In this document: positions 36,516 through 47,985 of the stretch, one piece after another
Position numbering within the stretch: position 1 is the stretch's first letter
Layout: each line of letters begins with the position of its first letter
Source: Vitellaria paradoxa
Lineage: Eukaryota > Streptophyta > Magnoliopsida > Ericales > Sapotaceae
Length of the DNA: 64,000 bases
Assembly (NCBI GenBank): GCA_019916065.1
Contig: CM034241.1
Location: forward strand, 16,469,228 to 16,533,227
Reading direction: 5' to 3'
The notes under the pieces: model-generated
Databases searched by the model: none
The model's input: the letters and a program-made list of their open reading frames with translations, nothing else
What the model was told of the DNA's origin: nothing
Made by a program: the position numbers and the translations under genes

Positions 36516-39314
36516 TTCCTAACTGTTCACAAGTTAAATTTATTACAATTTTAAAAAATAAATATTTAAAATCCACTTTGTTCGGATAAAAAAGTACACA
36601 ACCCTGTATTAGGTATGTAAATCAACCGTATCTCCTTCGACTGTGTCCCTAACCTAATTAACATCTTCGTCACGTTGGACAATTGCATCCTGGTCAAGAG
36701 CTTGTTGGGCGAATGCATCAATATCTGGCTCATCGCAGTCGATCTGATAGACTCCCCTTTTCGATGTTTTAACCGCAATTTGCTAATTAGGATTAGCTCG
36801 ATCTCGAACATAGTAAACTTGTTCTGCCATGGACACCAGTATGTACGGTTCATCTTCTATTCGTACATCCCGGTATAACAAATTGTTGAAATTTAACAAT
36901 TTAAATTGGTACTTATCAGCTTTAACCCCATGAATCGAATCGGCCTAGGCACACTTGAATAATAAAAATCTCAAACTGCAATTATAAATGACTTCAATAA
37001 TGTCGTTCAATTGGTCGTAATAGTAACCACCATCAACAAATGGACAACTGATGCCATTATTTTGTGTAGCCCGCCTATTGTCTACTTGATTGATGTGAAA
37101 TCAAAATCCATTGATGTCACAAGTTGTGTAACATCAGGCCGTCGTATAAGGACCATCAGCTAATTGGTTCATTTCATTGGTCAAAGCAAGATTGGTAGGA
37201 CTTTGTAAATTGTAAACCTATGAAAATTGTCATGTATTAATTGAACACAAATTTTAAGTAATGTGAGAAAACATATAGAAGTATATGTAAATATTTAACA
37301 CATACGTAATTCTTAAACTAGTCGTGAGAACATTGATAATGGCACATTCACATTTGACTATTTGTTGCATGAGGCATGTTTCGTTTCAGCTCGTTTATGT
37401 GTCTCTTGCAACAAAAATCAAAGTGGATTGAGAATAAACACAATAATTATTGCAAATGTTGCACAATTGACTTTATCTATTATGAAAAAAGACTTACTGG
37501 GTCAATGGCACAACTAATTGGGTGTTGAAGAGCACGAACCGATGAGTTTGGATCCACTCGATGTGGTTGAGATCAAGTGACGTGCCTTCCCCAATAGGAT
37601 CTTCAATTATCCACTCTAGCCTAGTTAACTTTGTTCGAATATCGTCATTTAGATATGTAGCAGAAAAATTGGTGCACTAATCCATCAAATAACCTTTGGC
37701 TATAGATGCCTCTAGGCGAGCTTTGCTCCGCACATACCTTTTCAATGTGTTCATATACCGCTCGATCGGATACATCAACCTGAATTGGACAGGGCCACCA
37801 AGCCAGACTTCTTCAGTTAAGTGTATGGTCAAGTGAACCATCACATCAAAAAACACTGATGGAAAAATTTTCTCCAGAAGGCATAGTGTCAAAGCAATCC
37901 TCTCCTGTAGACCCTTCAAATCTTCTATACGGAGAACTTTGTAACACAATTACCTAAAGAAGTTGCTAAGCTCAATCAATGGCTGCCCCACATTCTTAGG
38001 CAGACAATTCCTTACTGCTATAGGCAGCAACTATTGAATAAGGATGTGGTTGTCATGACTTTTCAAATCCTACAATGTCTTTTCACTCATGTTCACTCGT
38101 TTTAAAATATTTGAGCAATACCTATCAGGCACTTTCACGTCCTTTAGAATTAATAAGAACACATCCTTCTCCTCCTTGCTCATTGTGTGCTGTGCAGGTA
38201 GCATGTATGCCCTGTTGAACTCTCTCTTTTGCAAGTGTAATGGAATTCTCAATCCCATCTCTTGCAAATCACGACAAGCATTGGCATTGTCCTTTCATTT
38301 TCACTTTATACCAAGGATGGTCCACAATATGTTATCACAAATATTCTTTTTAATGTGCATGACATCCATATTGTGCCGAGTAGGTTGTCTTTCCAATAAG
38401 GTAACTCATAAAAAATACTTTTCTTCTTCCAATTATGGCATTGGTTCCTATTTGCACCAGAAATAGATGCCAGTGGGGGGTTAACAAATCCTGAAAGTCA
38501 TGTATTGTTTGTATTTGCTTTTGCTCAATCTGGGCCAATAAATCAACCTTGGTCATTATTCGTGGTGCCGGACCGTGCTCCCGAGTGCCTTCAAATGAGA
38601 CTTTATCCTTCCTGAACCTATGTAATGGAGGTAGGAAGCGTCTATGACCCATGTATGCCCACTTTCTATCGTGCTTTAGCTAGGTTGACTTCTTGCTCTG
38701 ATTGCAGCAAGGACATGCAAACTCTTCTTTCGTCCTCCAACTAGACAAGTCAGCATACGTAGGGAAGTCGTTAATTGTCCACAGTAATGCTACCTGGAGT
38801 CTAAATGTTTCATTTCCCGTTGAGTCAAACGTCATCACATCGTCGGCCCATAATTCATTAAGCTCTTCAATTAATGGTTGCATATATACGTCTATTTTGT
38901 CCCCGGGACCTTTAAGTTCGTCAATCAATGTCGATAGGACAAGAAAATGTTGCCTCATGCATAAGCAAGGTGGAAGATTATATGTAACCAACAGTATAGG
39001 CTATGTACTGTGAATTGTCCCAGTTATTGCTCCAAATGGGTTAAATTCATTAGCAGCCAAACTAAGCCGCACAGTGTGAGAATCGGTAGGAAATTCAAGG
39101 TGTCTCTGATCGATATCCTTCCACGTGAGGGAGTTTGCTGGATGGGATAAGTTCCCATCCTCCCAACTGTTCTTGGCGTGCCATCTTATCAGTTTAAAAA
39201 TCTTAGATGACATGAAAAGTCTCTTCAGCCTTGGCTTAAGTGAAAAATAGAGTACTTGCCTTGTAGCCACAAGCTTACCATGGTTTAAGATGCCCGAATG
39301 ATTCTGCCAATTTA
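36516..39314 (-). pseudogene. CACTA element B: TNP2 transposase, DUF4218 and DUF4216
   Basis: Minus-strand pieces in order: NHGKLVATRQVLYF, LKPRLKRLFMSSK and RWHAKNSWEDG (39290-39150); LAANEFNPFGAITG; PPCLCMRQHFLVLSTLID; LWTINDFPTYADLSSW and EFACPCCNQS (38780-38700); MGHRRFLPPLHRFRKDKVSF; NMDVMHIKKN-type DVMHI near 38365; IPLHLQKREFNRAYMLPAQH; KIFPSVFFDVMVHLTIHL and LMYPIERYMNTLKRYV (37860-37730, DUF4218); EGTSLDLNHIEWIQ; and a DUF4216 block with YILVSMAEQVYYVRDR near 36840. Introns and several stops separate them. It is close to element A in sequence. The N-terminus is replaced by LTR C. Confidence 0.88.
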
Positions 39315-40142
39315 TGTCATGCCTCGGATCTCGTGACCCGAGGGGTGAGTGATAAACACACACAACATGTACTAACATAACCAATCCCAAGATCAGAGCA
39401 ACGCAACATAAGCTAGTGAGCCCAAGACATAAGATAGAATAACATAAGTTTAACCTTAACTATTGCCAAATCACCAACCACATACACCATTCCCAAATTA
39501 CATAACTTAGGCCTTAAGGCCATTACAACCAAATCGAACAAGTCCTCAATGTACAATATTACAATTCCAAAAGAAATTTAAGCTAAATGACCAAGAGCTT
39601 TGCTAAGCTTGGTAGGGCTCATGCACAACCTTCTAATCCAACCCCATTAGCCCACCTGATTGTCATGACCTGTACCTGCATCAAATTCTGTAGGGACGTG
39701 AGCACGGATCCATTTGTGCCCACGACGTCTCAAACAAACATATATGATATGTATTCCAAATGTGCATACTATTCATGGTGCATCTAGTTATCTCAACATG
39801 TTCTAGAGCCACAACAATTTATCAACATAACTATATAACCGATTTAGAATATATAAATTTTTTTACACAATAATATCATAAGAAGGATTCAATTCCAATT
39901 AATACTTAATCTTTGAAAATTTAATTCATTGGTTCAACCCACATTTCAATTATCTCTTAGATGTTTAATCAAGCCGACCACATAATCATATTTACAATAT
40001 TTATCTTTATTCAATAACATCATAGTGTAGCATTCAATTCCAATTATTCTCCATTATTAAATTTCCCAACTTTATATCCAACCACATTCCATATCACATT
40101 ATCACATATTCAACATTCAATCACATATCCACATCCACATTA
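39315..40142 (-). repeat. Gypsy LTR C, left piece
   Basis: The plus strand starts TGTCATGCCTCGG, the reverse of the LTR A/B end, and follows LTR B backwards through its terminal 830 bp (GGCCTTAAGGCC, GTAGGGACGTGAGCAC, TTTATATCCAACCACATTCC). It is interrupted at 40142 by CACTA element C and continues at 51307. The copy lies within the TNP2 gene of element B. Confidence 0.92.
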
Positions 40143-40745
40143 CACTACAAGAGCGCGCACTTTTGCCAACCATTTTTCCCGACCAAAAATAATATGGTTG
40201 TAGATTGTCGATTTTCCCCAACAAATTAGTCGACAATGGGAATAAAGAAGATGGGCTGGTGTAGCAAACCATTGCTGACCAAATATTGATTTTTCCCGAC
40301 CAAACATTTAGTCGATCAATGTTTCCCGGACCAATTAGTTGGTAATAATGCCAAAGGATACCCGCCACAGACTCCCGGCAAAAAATCTTATCTTTTACCG
40401 ACCAAGTGATTAGTCGAGGAAGGTTTGAAATTTCCATTTACATGTTTTCCAACTAGGTAGTCGGTAAAAGTTGTAGAAAAAAATAAATATTTATCTTTCC
40501 TGAGCAAACTTTTAGTCGAAAAACTATATCTTGCCCATATTCCCCAACTAATTGGTCGGAAGTAAGGTAAAAGGACCCCATGGATGCTGCTTAAAGATAT
40601 AAATTTGCCGACCAAGAGTCTAGTCGGGAAAGGTTAAAATCTATTCTTTTTCCCGGACTAAATAGTCGGTAAAAGGTGTTAAAAAACCAGAAAAAAAGGC
40701 ACCTCTCAATTTGCTGAGCGCGTAGTCAGTAAAATTAATAACCCT
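40143..40745. repeat. Left TIR and subterminal repeats of CACTA element C
   Basis: At least ten copies of TTCCCGACCAA-NTTAGTCG and of its reverse lie here (for example 40176-40188, 40214-40232, 40291-40314, 40398-40415, 40603-40627). They are mirrored at 50825-51290. Known CACTA proteins bind such arrays. Confidence 0.88.
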
Positions 40746-40852
40746 TCTCCCGCGACTAATTGGCCCTTCTTCCCCCATTCGCATCGATTTGTTTGGGTTA
40801 TTGCTGAAACCCTTCTGCTTTTGTAACCCTTCTCCCGAAACCAGACCCTAGA

Positions 40853-41121
40853 TATGCAGAGATCATCCGCGCCATCCCACGCGCCACCTCCGGCAAGAAC
40901 ATCTCGGCCAAGGAATGAAAGGTAGGTCGCGTGCCCAGCATCGTATTCGAGCAAGAGGACGGCTAGCACGGTGGTAACAAGCGTCTCATCTCGGTCCAGA
41001 GCAATCAGATCAGGAAGCTTGTGTACCATCTGGGATAGTCGTTCTTTCTCTCAAGCTCGAGGTTCGGCCTGATTTCGACTTCGAAGACATCGTCGAGAAG
41101 GTCCAAGTTTTGGCCCGAAAG
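40853..41121 (+). pseudogene. Captured exon 1 of a bL25-type ribosomal protein gene
   Basis: The plus-strand frame reads AEIIRAIPRATSGKNISAKE, a stop, then GRVPSIVFEQEDG, a stop, HGGNKRLISVQ, QIRKLVYHLG, a stop, and SFFLS; after a frameshift it continues EVRP-DFEDIVEKVQVLARK and ends at a splice donor, AAAG|GTATG. These segments are those of the plant nuclear-encoded bL25/TL5-like ribosomal protein (organellar large subunit, 5S rRNA-binding type), annotated in plants as 'ribosomal protein L25/Gln-tRNA synthetase anticodon-binding domain'. Three in-frame stops and one frameshift make it a dead copy. It sits between the left subterminal repeats and the transposase of element C, in the same direction. 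Confidence 0.85.
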
Positions 41122-41521
41122 GTATGTCTTTTGGTTATGGTTTCTCTAGCATTTCTATCTAATTAGCAATGTAATGGCATTTAATTGAGTTACAAAAAGA
41201 TTTTGAAATATTTTTTTAATTGTATGCATATTGTAATGAGCAATTGAGAACCTTGAAAACCAATACGTTGATGCATCCCAATTCACCCCATATAGCTTTA
41301 TGTTATATATATATAACTGTTGAGTGAGCTTCAAGTTGTGCAAATTTCTTAATGACCATCTTGATTTTAGGATTTTTAATGTTATATCCCCATTTCTGTG
41401 ATTTGATTTATATTGTAAGCACTATTGTCATTTGTGTGGTATATTAATATGTTTGCAGAAGCATGTCAAATTAGGGAGCACAATCTTATCCTAGTTAGAA
41501 TTATACTATTTCTAGATTGGT

Positions 41522-41697
41522 GAGTGTGAGGAGTTTGGTTTAAGTTTGAAGGATTTTTCTGATTTGGAGCACACATGGCATTCTAGGAAGATGCCTTTCT
41601 AGTTTCCTCCGGTTTTGGGAATTGGTTTGTACCATAATGATCTCATCAGCTGCTTGCTCCACAGTTTGCCACCACCTGATTTTGTATTTCTCTAATT
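41522..41697 (+). pseudogene. Unidentified coding-like fragment inside the captured intron
   Basis: One plus-strand frame reads ECEEFGLSLKDFSDLEHTWH, SRKMPF, a stop, FPPVLGIGLYHNDLISCLL and HSLPPPDFVFL. The composition and single stop suggest a former exon. It is preceded near 41459 by TTTGCAG, a splice-acceptor-like sequence. I do not recognise the protein. It lies between the two bL25 exons, so it could be a second captured gene fragment or intron sequence that happens to be open. Confidence 0.4.
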
Positions 41698-41706
41698 GTT
41701 CTTCAG

Positions 41707-41836
41707 CTTCATCTGCATGCGGGTATAGATGCAGTACTCAATTTAACCTTCATATGAGCTCCATCACATGCTTTGTTGAAGGTTGATGTTCCTCTTGTAT
41801 TCAGAGGAGAAGATGTTTCCCCTAGTTTGAGAAAAG
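41707..41836 (+). pseudogene. Captured exon 2 of the bL25-type ribosomal protein gene
   Basis: The exon starts after a TTCTTCAG acceptor and reads LHLHAGIDAVLNLTFI, a stop, then APSHALLKVDVPLVFRGEDV and SPSLRKG, ending at AAAAG|GTAATT, a splice donor. The frame joins that of exon 1 exactly at the splice junction, and LLKVDVPLVF is the hallmark of the C-terminal TL5/L25 domain. The later exons of the gene were not found. A single stop replaces what is normally an arginine codon (CGA to TGA). Confidence 0.9.
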
Positions 41837-43966
41837 GTAATTTGAAAATTGTGACCTTGTGCAAAGTTGTGACCTTTTTTCCACATGTGAAGTATTTTCT
41901 TTGCCTTGTCTTTATAACTCTCAAGTTGCTTCAGTTCTTATTTATTAAACAAAACTCATTTTTTGTCTGAAGTTATATATACCACCATTGTGAGATGATG
42001 CATGATTTACGAAGTTTTGCTAATAATTATACGGACTTCAACAATACTTTTTCTTTTCAATTATAGGGATTTCTTTTCAATTATAGGTTATCAGTGCTTT
42101 TGTAATTTTGCAGCCAAATATTGCTCATCGGGGTCGATTAATTCGCTACGCTACTAAAATTCGGCAGCTCAATGTCGCCTAACTCGTTTGCCATTTTAGT
42201 CTAACCAAAGTTAATGCAATAGATGAAACATGTTGGTCACAAAAAAATGAGCTTGCTGATTCTTAGACTGTTGTCTGATCAGTATTGATATGCTGGAAGC
42301 ATACCAATAGTAACCTTTAGGTCTCGTTGTCTTCTCTTTATGCTTTCAATCTCTTGGTCTGCTTATAGTATGTGAGTTAACTTAAATTGCAGCTTGTATT
42401 ACAAAGTAGTTGCAGGTCATTATTCAATAAATTAAGTATATAAATTAATATAAATTATTTTTAATAAATAATAAAACTAAATTAACTAATTTAATTTAAT
42501 AATTAATTATTGCTAAATTATCTGAAATAAGTATCATAATTAATTTATTTAATTTAATAATTAACTTAATTTATAAAATATAATTAATAATAAATAATTA
42601 AATTACTTTAATTTTTAATTTAATTTAATTGCAGCTTGTATTACAAAGTAGTTGCAGGTTATTATTCAATAAATTAAGTATATAAATTAATATAAATTAT
42701 ATTTAATAAATAATAAAACTAAATTAATTAATTTAATTTAATAATTAATTATTACTAAATTATCTGAAATAAATATCATAATTAATTTATTTAATTTAAT
42801 AATTAAATTAAATTTGAAAAAATAATTAATAATAAATAATTAAATTACTTTAATTTTTAATTTAATTTAAGTTAATATGAGTTAACTTAAATTACAGCTT
42901 GTATTACAAAGTGGTTGCAGGTCATTATTCAATAAATTAAGTATATAAATTAATATAAATTATTTTTAATAAATAATAAAACTAAATTAATTAATTTAAT
43001 TTAATAATTAATTATTGCTAAATTATCTGAAAAAAATATCATAATTAATTTATTTAATTTAATAATTAACTTAATTTATAAAATATAATTAATAATAAAT
43101 AATTAAATTACTTTAATTTTTAATTTAATTTAATAATAATTATTATATTATTTTATATAAATATCAGCATTGTACAAATTATTTATGATTTAATTAATTT
43201 AATTGAATGTTATTATTTATATATTATAAAAATTAAAAAATATATTACACATACAAGAAAGATTAGTTATACGACACAAACATCAAATAATAAATTTTTT
43301 TTATTTTTAATATTAGTAATTGAATATAATAATTTATTTTAATTATTTTGAATTGTGTAAATTGTGAAAAAATTACAAAATAAATAATAAAAAATTAATT
43401 TATAAATTAAATATGTTTAATTAGATGGACTTAGTATTTAGGAATTAACCTAGGATTAAATTTGAGATAAGATATTAGATCTAGTGCCGATTTGTCCATT
43501 GTCCACCCCTAATAATAGTCTCCAAACCCAACCTTCCAAAAATAATAAATAAATAATCTACATCTTCTTCTTTCTTGAATATCGACCTTTTATTAAAGAT
43601 GAAGAAAGATAAAAAAATTGTCTTTATTTTTTATTATATATATTTTAGTGAGGATTCAAATCAACTAAAAATGGCCCCTAAGTCTACAAGTGTTAGGTTA
43701 ATGAGCTGAAACCAAAAAAAAAAAAAATCTTGTACTTTCTTATACCTATTTCTATCCTCTCTATTTCTTAGAAAAATTAATTTATAATAATTTATTAATC
43801 AAATAATTTTGCATGTTCACATGATTTTATTTGGACTACACGACTTTTATTTGATGAGAATGTTTTTTTGATATGCTTAATTATTATTTACAAATAATAA
43901 TTGTCATAATTTTTAGTAGTAAATATTAGATATGTTGTTTTGATTATTTATTGTAGGTTGTTAGAA
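41837..43966 (+). other. 5' non-coding region of CACTA element C with AT-rich triplication
   Basis: No gene is seen. A unit of about 242-267 bp, almost free of G and C, is repeated three times starting at 42385, 42627 and 42894 (each opens with CAGCTTGTATTACAAAGT), ending near 43135. The last part probably holds the leader of the transposase gene; a TTGTAG acceptor-like sequence lies 12 bp before the ATG. Confidence 0.7.
42385..43135. repeat. Three tandem copies of a ~245-bp AT-rich unit
   Basis: Each copy starts with AGCTTGTATTACAAAGTRGTT and then runs through long TTAATTTAATTTAATAATTA-type stretches. The copies differ at few positions, so the triplication is recent and belongs to element C only. 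Confidence 0.9.
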
Positions 43967-46900
43967 ATGGATAAAAGTTGGATGAAACTTAAAGATCGAG
44001 TGAGCAATGAGTACAGAGTAGGGGTTAATACGTTCATTGAATTTGCTACTGCAAGTGTTGGATTAGACGGAAAGATTCGTTGTCCATGTATGAATTGCAT
44101 GAATATTTCATACCTTGACATTAATATAGTCAAGTATCATTTATTATTGAGAGGAATGTCAACGACATACACAACTTGGTTACGTCATGGTGAAAATGTT
44201 GCTGCTAGTTCGTCAAATCTAGAAAATGTTGTCATGACTGATAATGATGATGATGATTTTCAAGACAGAATGACAATCAATGAAAGTGAAAATAATGATG
44301 AATTGCAAGGAAATGATAATGAGTTTGCAGATATGTTAGAAGATATTTATTTTGGAAATTTGAGGAATGATCATGATATAGAAGAAAGTCTTGATGACAT
44401 AGAAGTTGAGGATGTTGGAAACTTCAACAAGCTATTACATAAGGATCGACATGAGTTATATCCAGGTTGTAAAGAGTATAGTGTGTTGTCGTTTGTTATC
44501 ACTATCATGCATGCAAAGGTGATGTTTAAGTGGAGCAACAAATCTGTAGATTATTTATTAAAGATATTAAAGAAACTTTTGCCCAATTGCAATGAGAGGG
44601 TTCCTTGGACTGTTTACGAGGCTAAGAAACTGTTATGAGATTTGGGCTTGGGGTATGAGTGCGTTGATGCTTGTAAATTTGATTGTGCACTTTTCTGGAA
44701 GGAGAATACAAGCCTAGATAAATGCCCAGTATGTAAGGCGCCCAAATACAAACCACAAGGTAGAAATGATAAGAAGATTGCACACAAGGTGTTAAGGTAC
44801 TTCCCACTTACGCCAAGGTTGAAAAGATTGTACATGTCGAGGAAAACAGCTTTAGATATGAGATGGCATAAGGAAAAGCGAGTTGATGATGGGATATCGA
44901 GGCATCCTGCAGATGGTGACGAGTGGAAGAATTTTGACAGAACACATGCTGAATTTGCTAGAGAATCAAGAAATGTGAGGCTAGGCCTGGCCACTGATGA
45001 GTTTAATCCTTTTGGAAACATGAGCATTTCATACAGTATGTGGCCTATCATGGTTACACCATATAACTTGCCACCATTGAAATGTATGAAGGAGCAATTT
45101 TGCATGATGTCGTTACTTATTCCAGGACCAAGTGCACCAAGTCAAAACATAGATGTTTATATGCGGCCATTAATTGATGAGTTGAAGGATTTGTGGGAAA
45201 ATGGTGTGTGCACTTATGATACATCATCGGATGCAATTTTCAAATGCGTGCAGTTATCATGTGGACTATTAATGACTTCCCAGCTTATGGTAATCTGTCG
45301 GGATGGACAACGAAAGGCTATATGGCTTATCCTATTTGTAATAAAGACCATTCAACTCAGTCATTAAGAGGTAAGATTGGGTACATGGGTGCTCGTCGTT
45401 TCCTTCCTGAAGATCATTCTTGGCGAAAGAGCAAACTTTTTGATGGTAAAGTTGAGAATCGACTAAGGGCACGAGTTTTAACTGGTGAACAAATATTTGA
45501 ACAAGTGTCGGCAGGTACGTATGAGCCGTTTGGGGAGCATCCAAACAATCTTAAAGGCAAAAATTGATGAGCAAATCTCAAGGAGCTATTATCAAGAAAT
45601 TCAACCTGAATTGGAACAAAAAAAGCATTCTGTTCGAGCTACTTTATTGGAAGACACTCAATCTCAAGCACAATCTTGATGTCATGCACATAGAAAAAAA
45701 TATATGTGATAGTTTAATTGGCACACTGTTGAGCATTCATGGAAAGAACAAGGATACCCCAAAAGCTCGCATAGACTTAAAAGATATGAAAATTAGAAAA
45801 ACTTTGCATTGCAAAGAGCGTCCTGATGGCAAACTCATAATGCCTCCCACATTGTACACATTGTCTCTACAAGAAAGAAAAAGGTTCTTAGACTTCTTAC
45901 AATCCATCAAGTATTCAGATGGATATGTAGCAAACATTTCTAGATGTGTAAACGCAAGGGATGGTAGGTTATTGGGTCTTAAAAGTCATGATTGCCATGT
46001 TCTATTACAAAAAATTCTTCCATTTGGGATGCGTAGGTGCCTTAGCAAAGATGTTTGCACTCCATTGTTTGAGCTGGGTAATTTTTTCCAAGATTGTGTG
46101 CTAAAACATTGAATATAAGTCAGTTTGAAAAATTAGAGGAATGGATTGTTTTGATCCTTTGTAAGTTAGAGAAGATTTTTCCTCCTGCATTCTTTGATGT
46201 CATGGTTCATTTACCTATCCATTTACCTTACGAGGCCAAACTTGGGGGCCCAGTGCAATATCGGTGGATGTACCCAGTTGAACGGTAATATATTCTCTAG
46301 TTTTACTTATACAATTACATATTGAAGTCCGATATAAAATGTTAGACATGTAACTTATTTTTGGTTTTATGTCTTTTATACTAAAGGTTTCTTGGCACAC
46401 TGAAAAAGTTCGCCACAAATCGAGCTCGTCCAGAAGGTTCAATTGCAGAGGCATATGTTGTGAAAGAATGCCTTGCCTTTTGCTCAATATATCTCGATAA
46501 GACTGAAACATGTACAATAGAGAAGAGCGGAATGTTGATGGTGGTGATCGTGGCCCTGGGTTAGCAATATTCACTCAAAGTGTTCGTCCTATTCTTCTTA
46601 TGTATCGACCTTTTGACGCTTCCATTAAAGAAAGGGAGATGCCTCATTAGTTTGTTCTTTATAATAGTTCTGAATAAACCCATATTAGAGTACGTCTCTG
46701 TGTATACGTCTTTCTTATTTAAGAAAATGAGCAATTAATTATAGTTTTTGTTACGTATTTTCCTTTTTTACCTAGGGAGCACAAACGTATTTTGGAAGCT
46801 GAAAGTATAAGGGACATCATGAAGAGACATTTGGCATTGTTTCCTAATTGGTTTAAATGCCATGTAAGATATATTTATAATATGTCCTTACTTATTTATT

Positions 46901-47447
46901 CACCTAATTGACTTCAACATCAATTAATGTGCTTTAATTGTCATTTATATAGACGAACCAATGAGATCTCAAGGGTTACCAGAAGCCACTGATGAATTAT
47001 GGTCATTAGCTAATGGCCCTAATCCAGTAATAAGTCTATATTTAGGTTGTATATCTAATGGTGTTCGATTCCATACGAAAGATCTGGAAAATCGTCGAAG
47101 AAGTCAAATAGTGGGGGTGGTAATTAAACGAGATCACAAGGGCCAAACTCATGACTTCTACGGTTTTATATGTAAAGTATGGGAAATGAGATATATGTTT
47201 GATCATCATATGTGTTTTGTTTTCAGTGTGAATGGTTTGATACTGGAAGTAGTAAGACTATATGCAGGATGCACATTACACTGCCATAGATACTGGAAGT
47301 CGGTGGTATAAAGATGACCCATCTGTTTTACCAAATCAAGTAAAACAAGTTTTCTATGTCAATGATATGAAATTAGGAGGAAACTGGAAAGTTGTACAGC
47401 GTATTGAACGATGTGGAATGTGGAATATACCAGAAGTAAATAAGTGA
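43967..47447 (+). pseudogene. CACTA element C: TNP2 transposase gene
   Basis: Starts with ATG at 43967 (MDKSWMKLKDRVSNEY), preceded by a splice-acceptor-like TTGTAG. The first ~75 codons form the zinc-binding transposase-associated domain (CPCMNCMN). An acidic linker and HELYPGCKEYSVLSF lead to a TGA at 44636 in place of an arginine codon, after which the same frame continues with the TNP2 core: LGLGYECVDACKFDC, CPVCKAPKYK, MRWHKEKRVDDG, MWPIMVTPYNLPP, IDVYMRPLIDELKDLW. A one-base loss near 45244 and a second shift near 45564 break the frame; then HNLDVMHIEKNICDSLIGTL, DUF4218 (FPPAFFDVMVHLPIHLPYEA, RWMYPVER), an intron at 46285-46386 restoring VER|FLGTLKKF, NRARPEGSIAEAYVV, further exons, and DUF4216 (SLYLGCISNGVRFHTKD, WYKDDPSVLPNQVKQVFYVN). 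Function when intact: cutting at the CACTA ends. A few lesions only. Confidence 0.92.
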
Positions 47448-47985
47448 GGAGATACATACTGATGAATAGGTGATTGTTTCTAACAAAATGAAATGACTGA
47501 TATTCCTCCTATTGTCACTGAAGATCAAATTAGAGATGAGTTATGTAGAAATGACATTGAAGCTGAAATCGTTCAAAAGAACTTAATTAACTCAGAGAGG
47601 CGGACTTGTGCTGAACCTTTGGGCTAGATAATTTCCATATGTGATGAGGACAGGACTCTGTTGGAATGGAGCATAATGTTGATGAAGATGAGTTTCCATT
47701 ATCATTCTGAGTATGAGGTGTGATGATTCTGAGTCTAGCAATGATTGTGATGTGGACCTTGATTCATTGTAGTATAAAAAGGTTGAATCAAACTCCGTTT
47801 TATTAATTTTTGTGTTTGATAACAATTTCTTAGTTTTACTCACATGTTTTTATTTTATTAGAGTGTTTACTTGCATATTCTTATTTTATCTTATTATATT
47901 TCATTTTGTTTTTATAATCAATATGATTCTAACTAAATAGAAGTGTATTAACATATTCTTCATATGATATTTGTAGGTTGTCAAT
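47448..47985. other. Spacer between the two CACTA C genes
   Basis: Contains the decayed acidic tail of the TNP2 gene (a frame with DIPPIVTEDQIRDEL near 47500) and AT-rich DNA. A TTTGTAG acceptor-like sequence precedes the ATG at 47986. Confidence 0.5.

Noticed and set aside
38089..38466. A 125-codon plus-strand open frame
   Set aside because: Antisense to the minus-strand TNP2 gene of CACTA element B, where family motifs are read.
44614..45105. A 163-codon minus-strand open frame
   Set aside because: Antisense shadow of the TNP2 core of CACTA element C.
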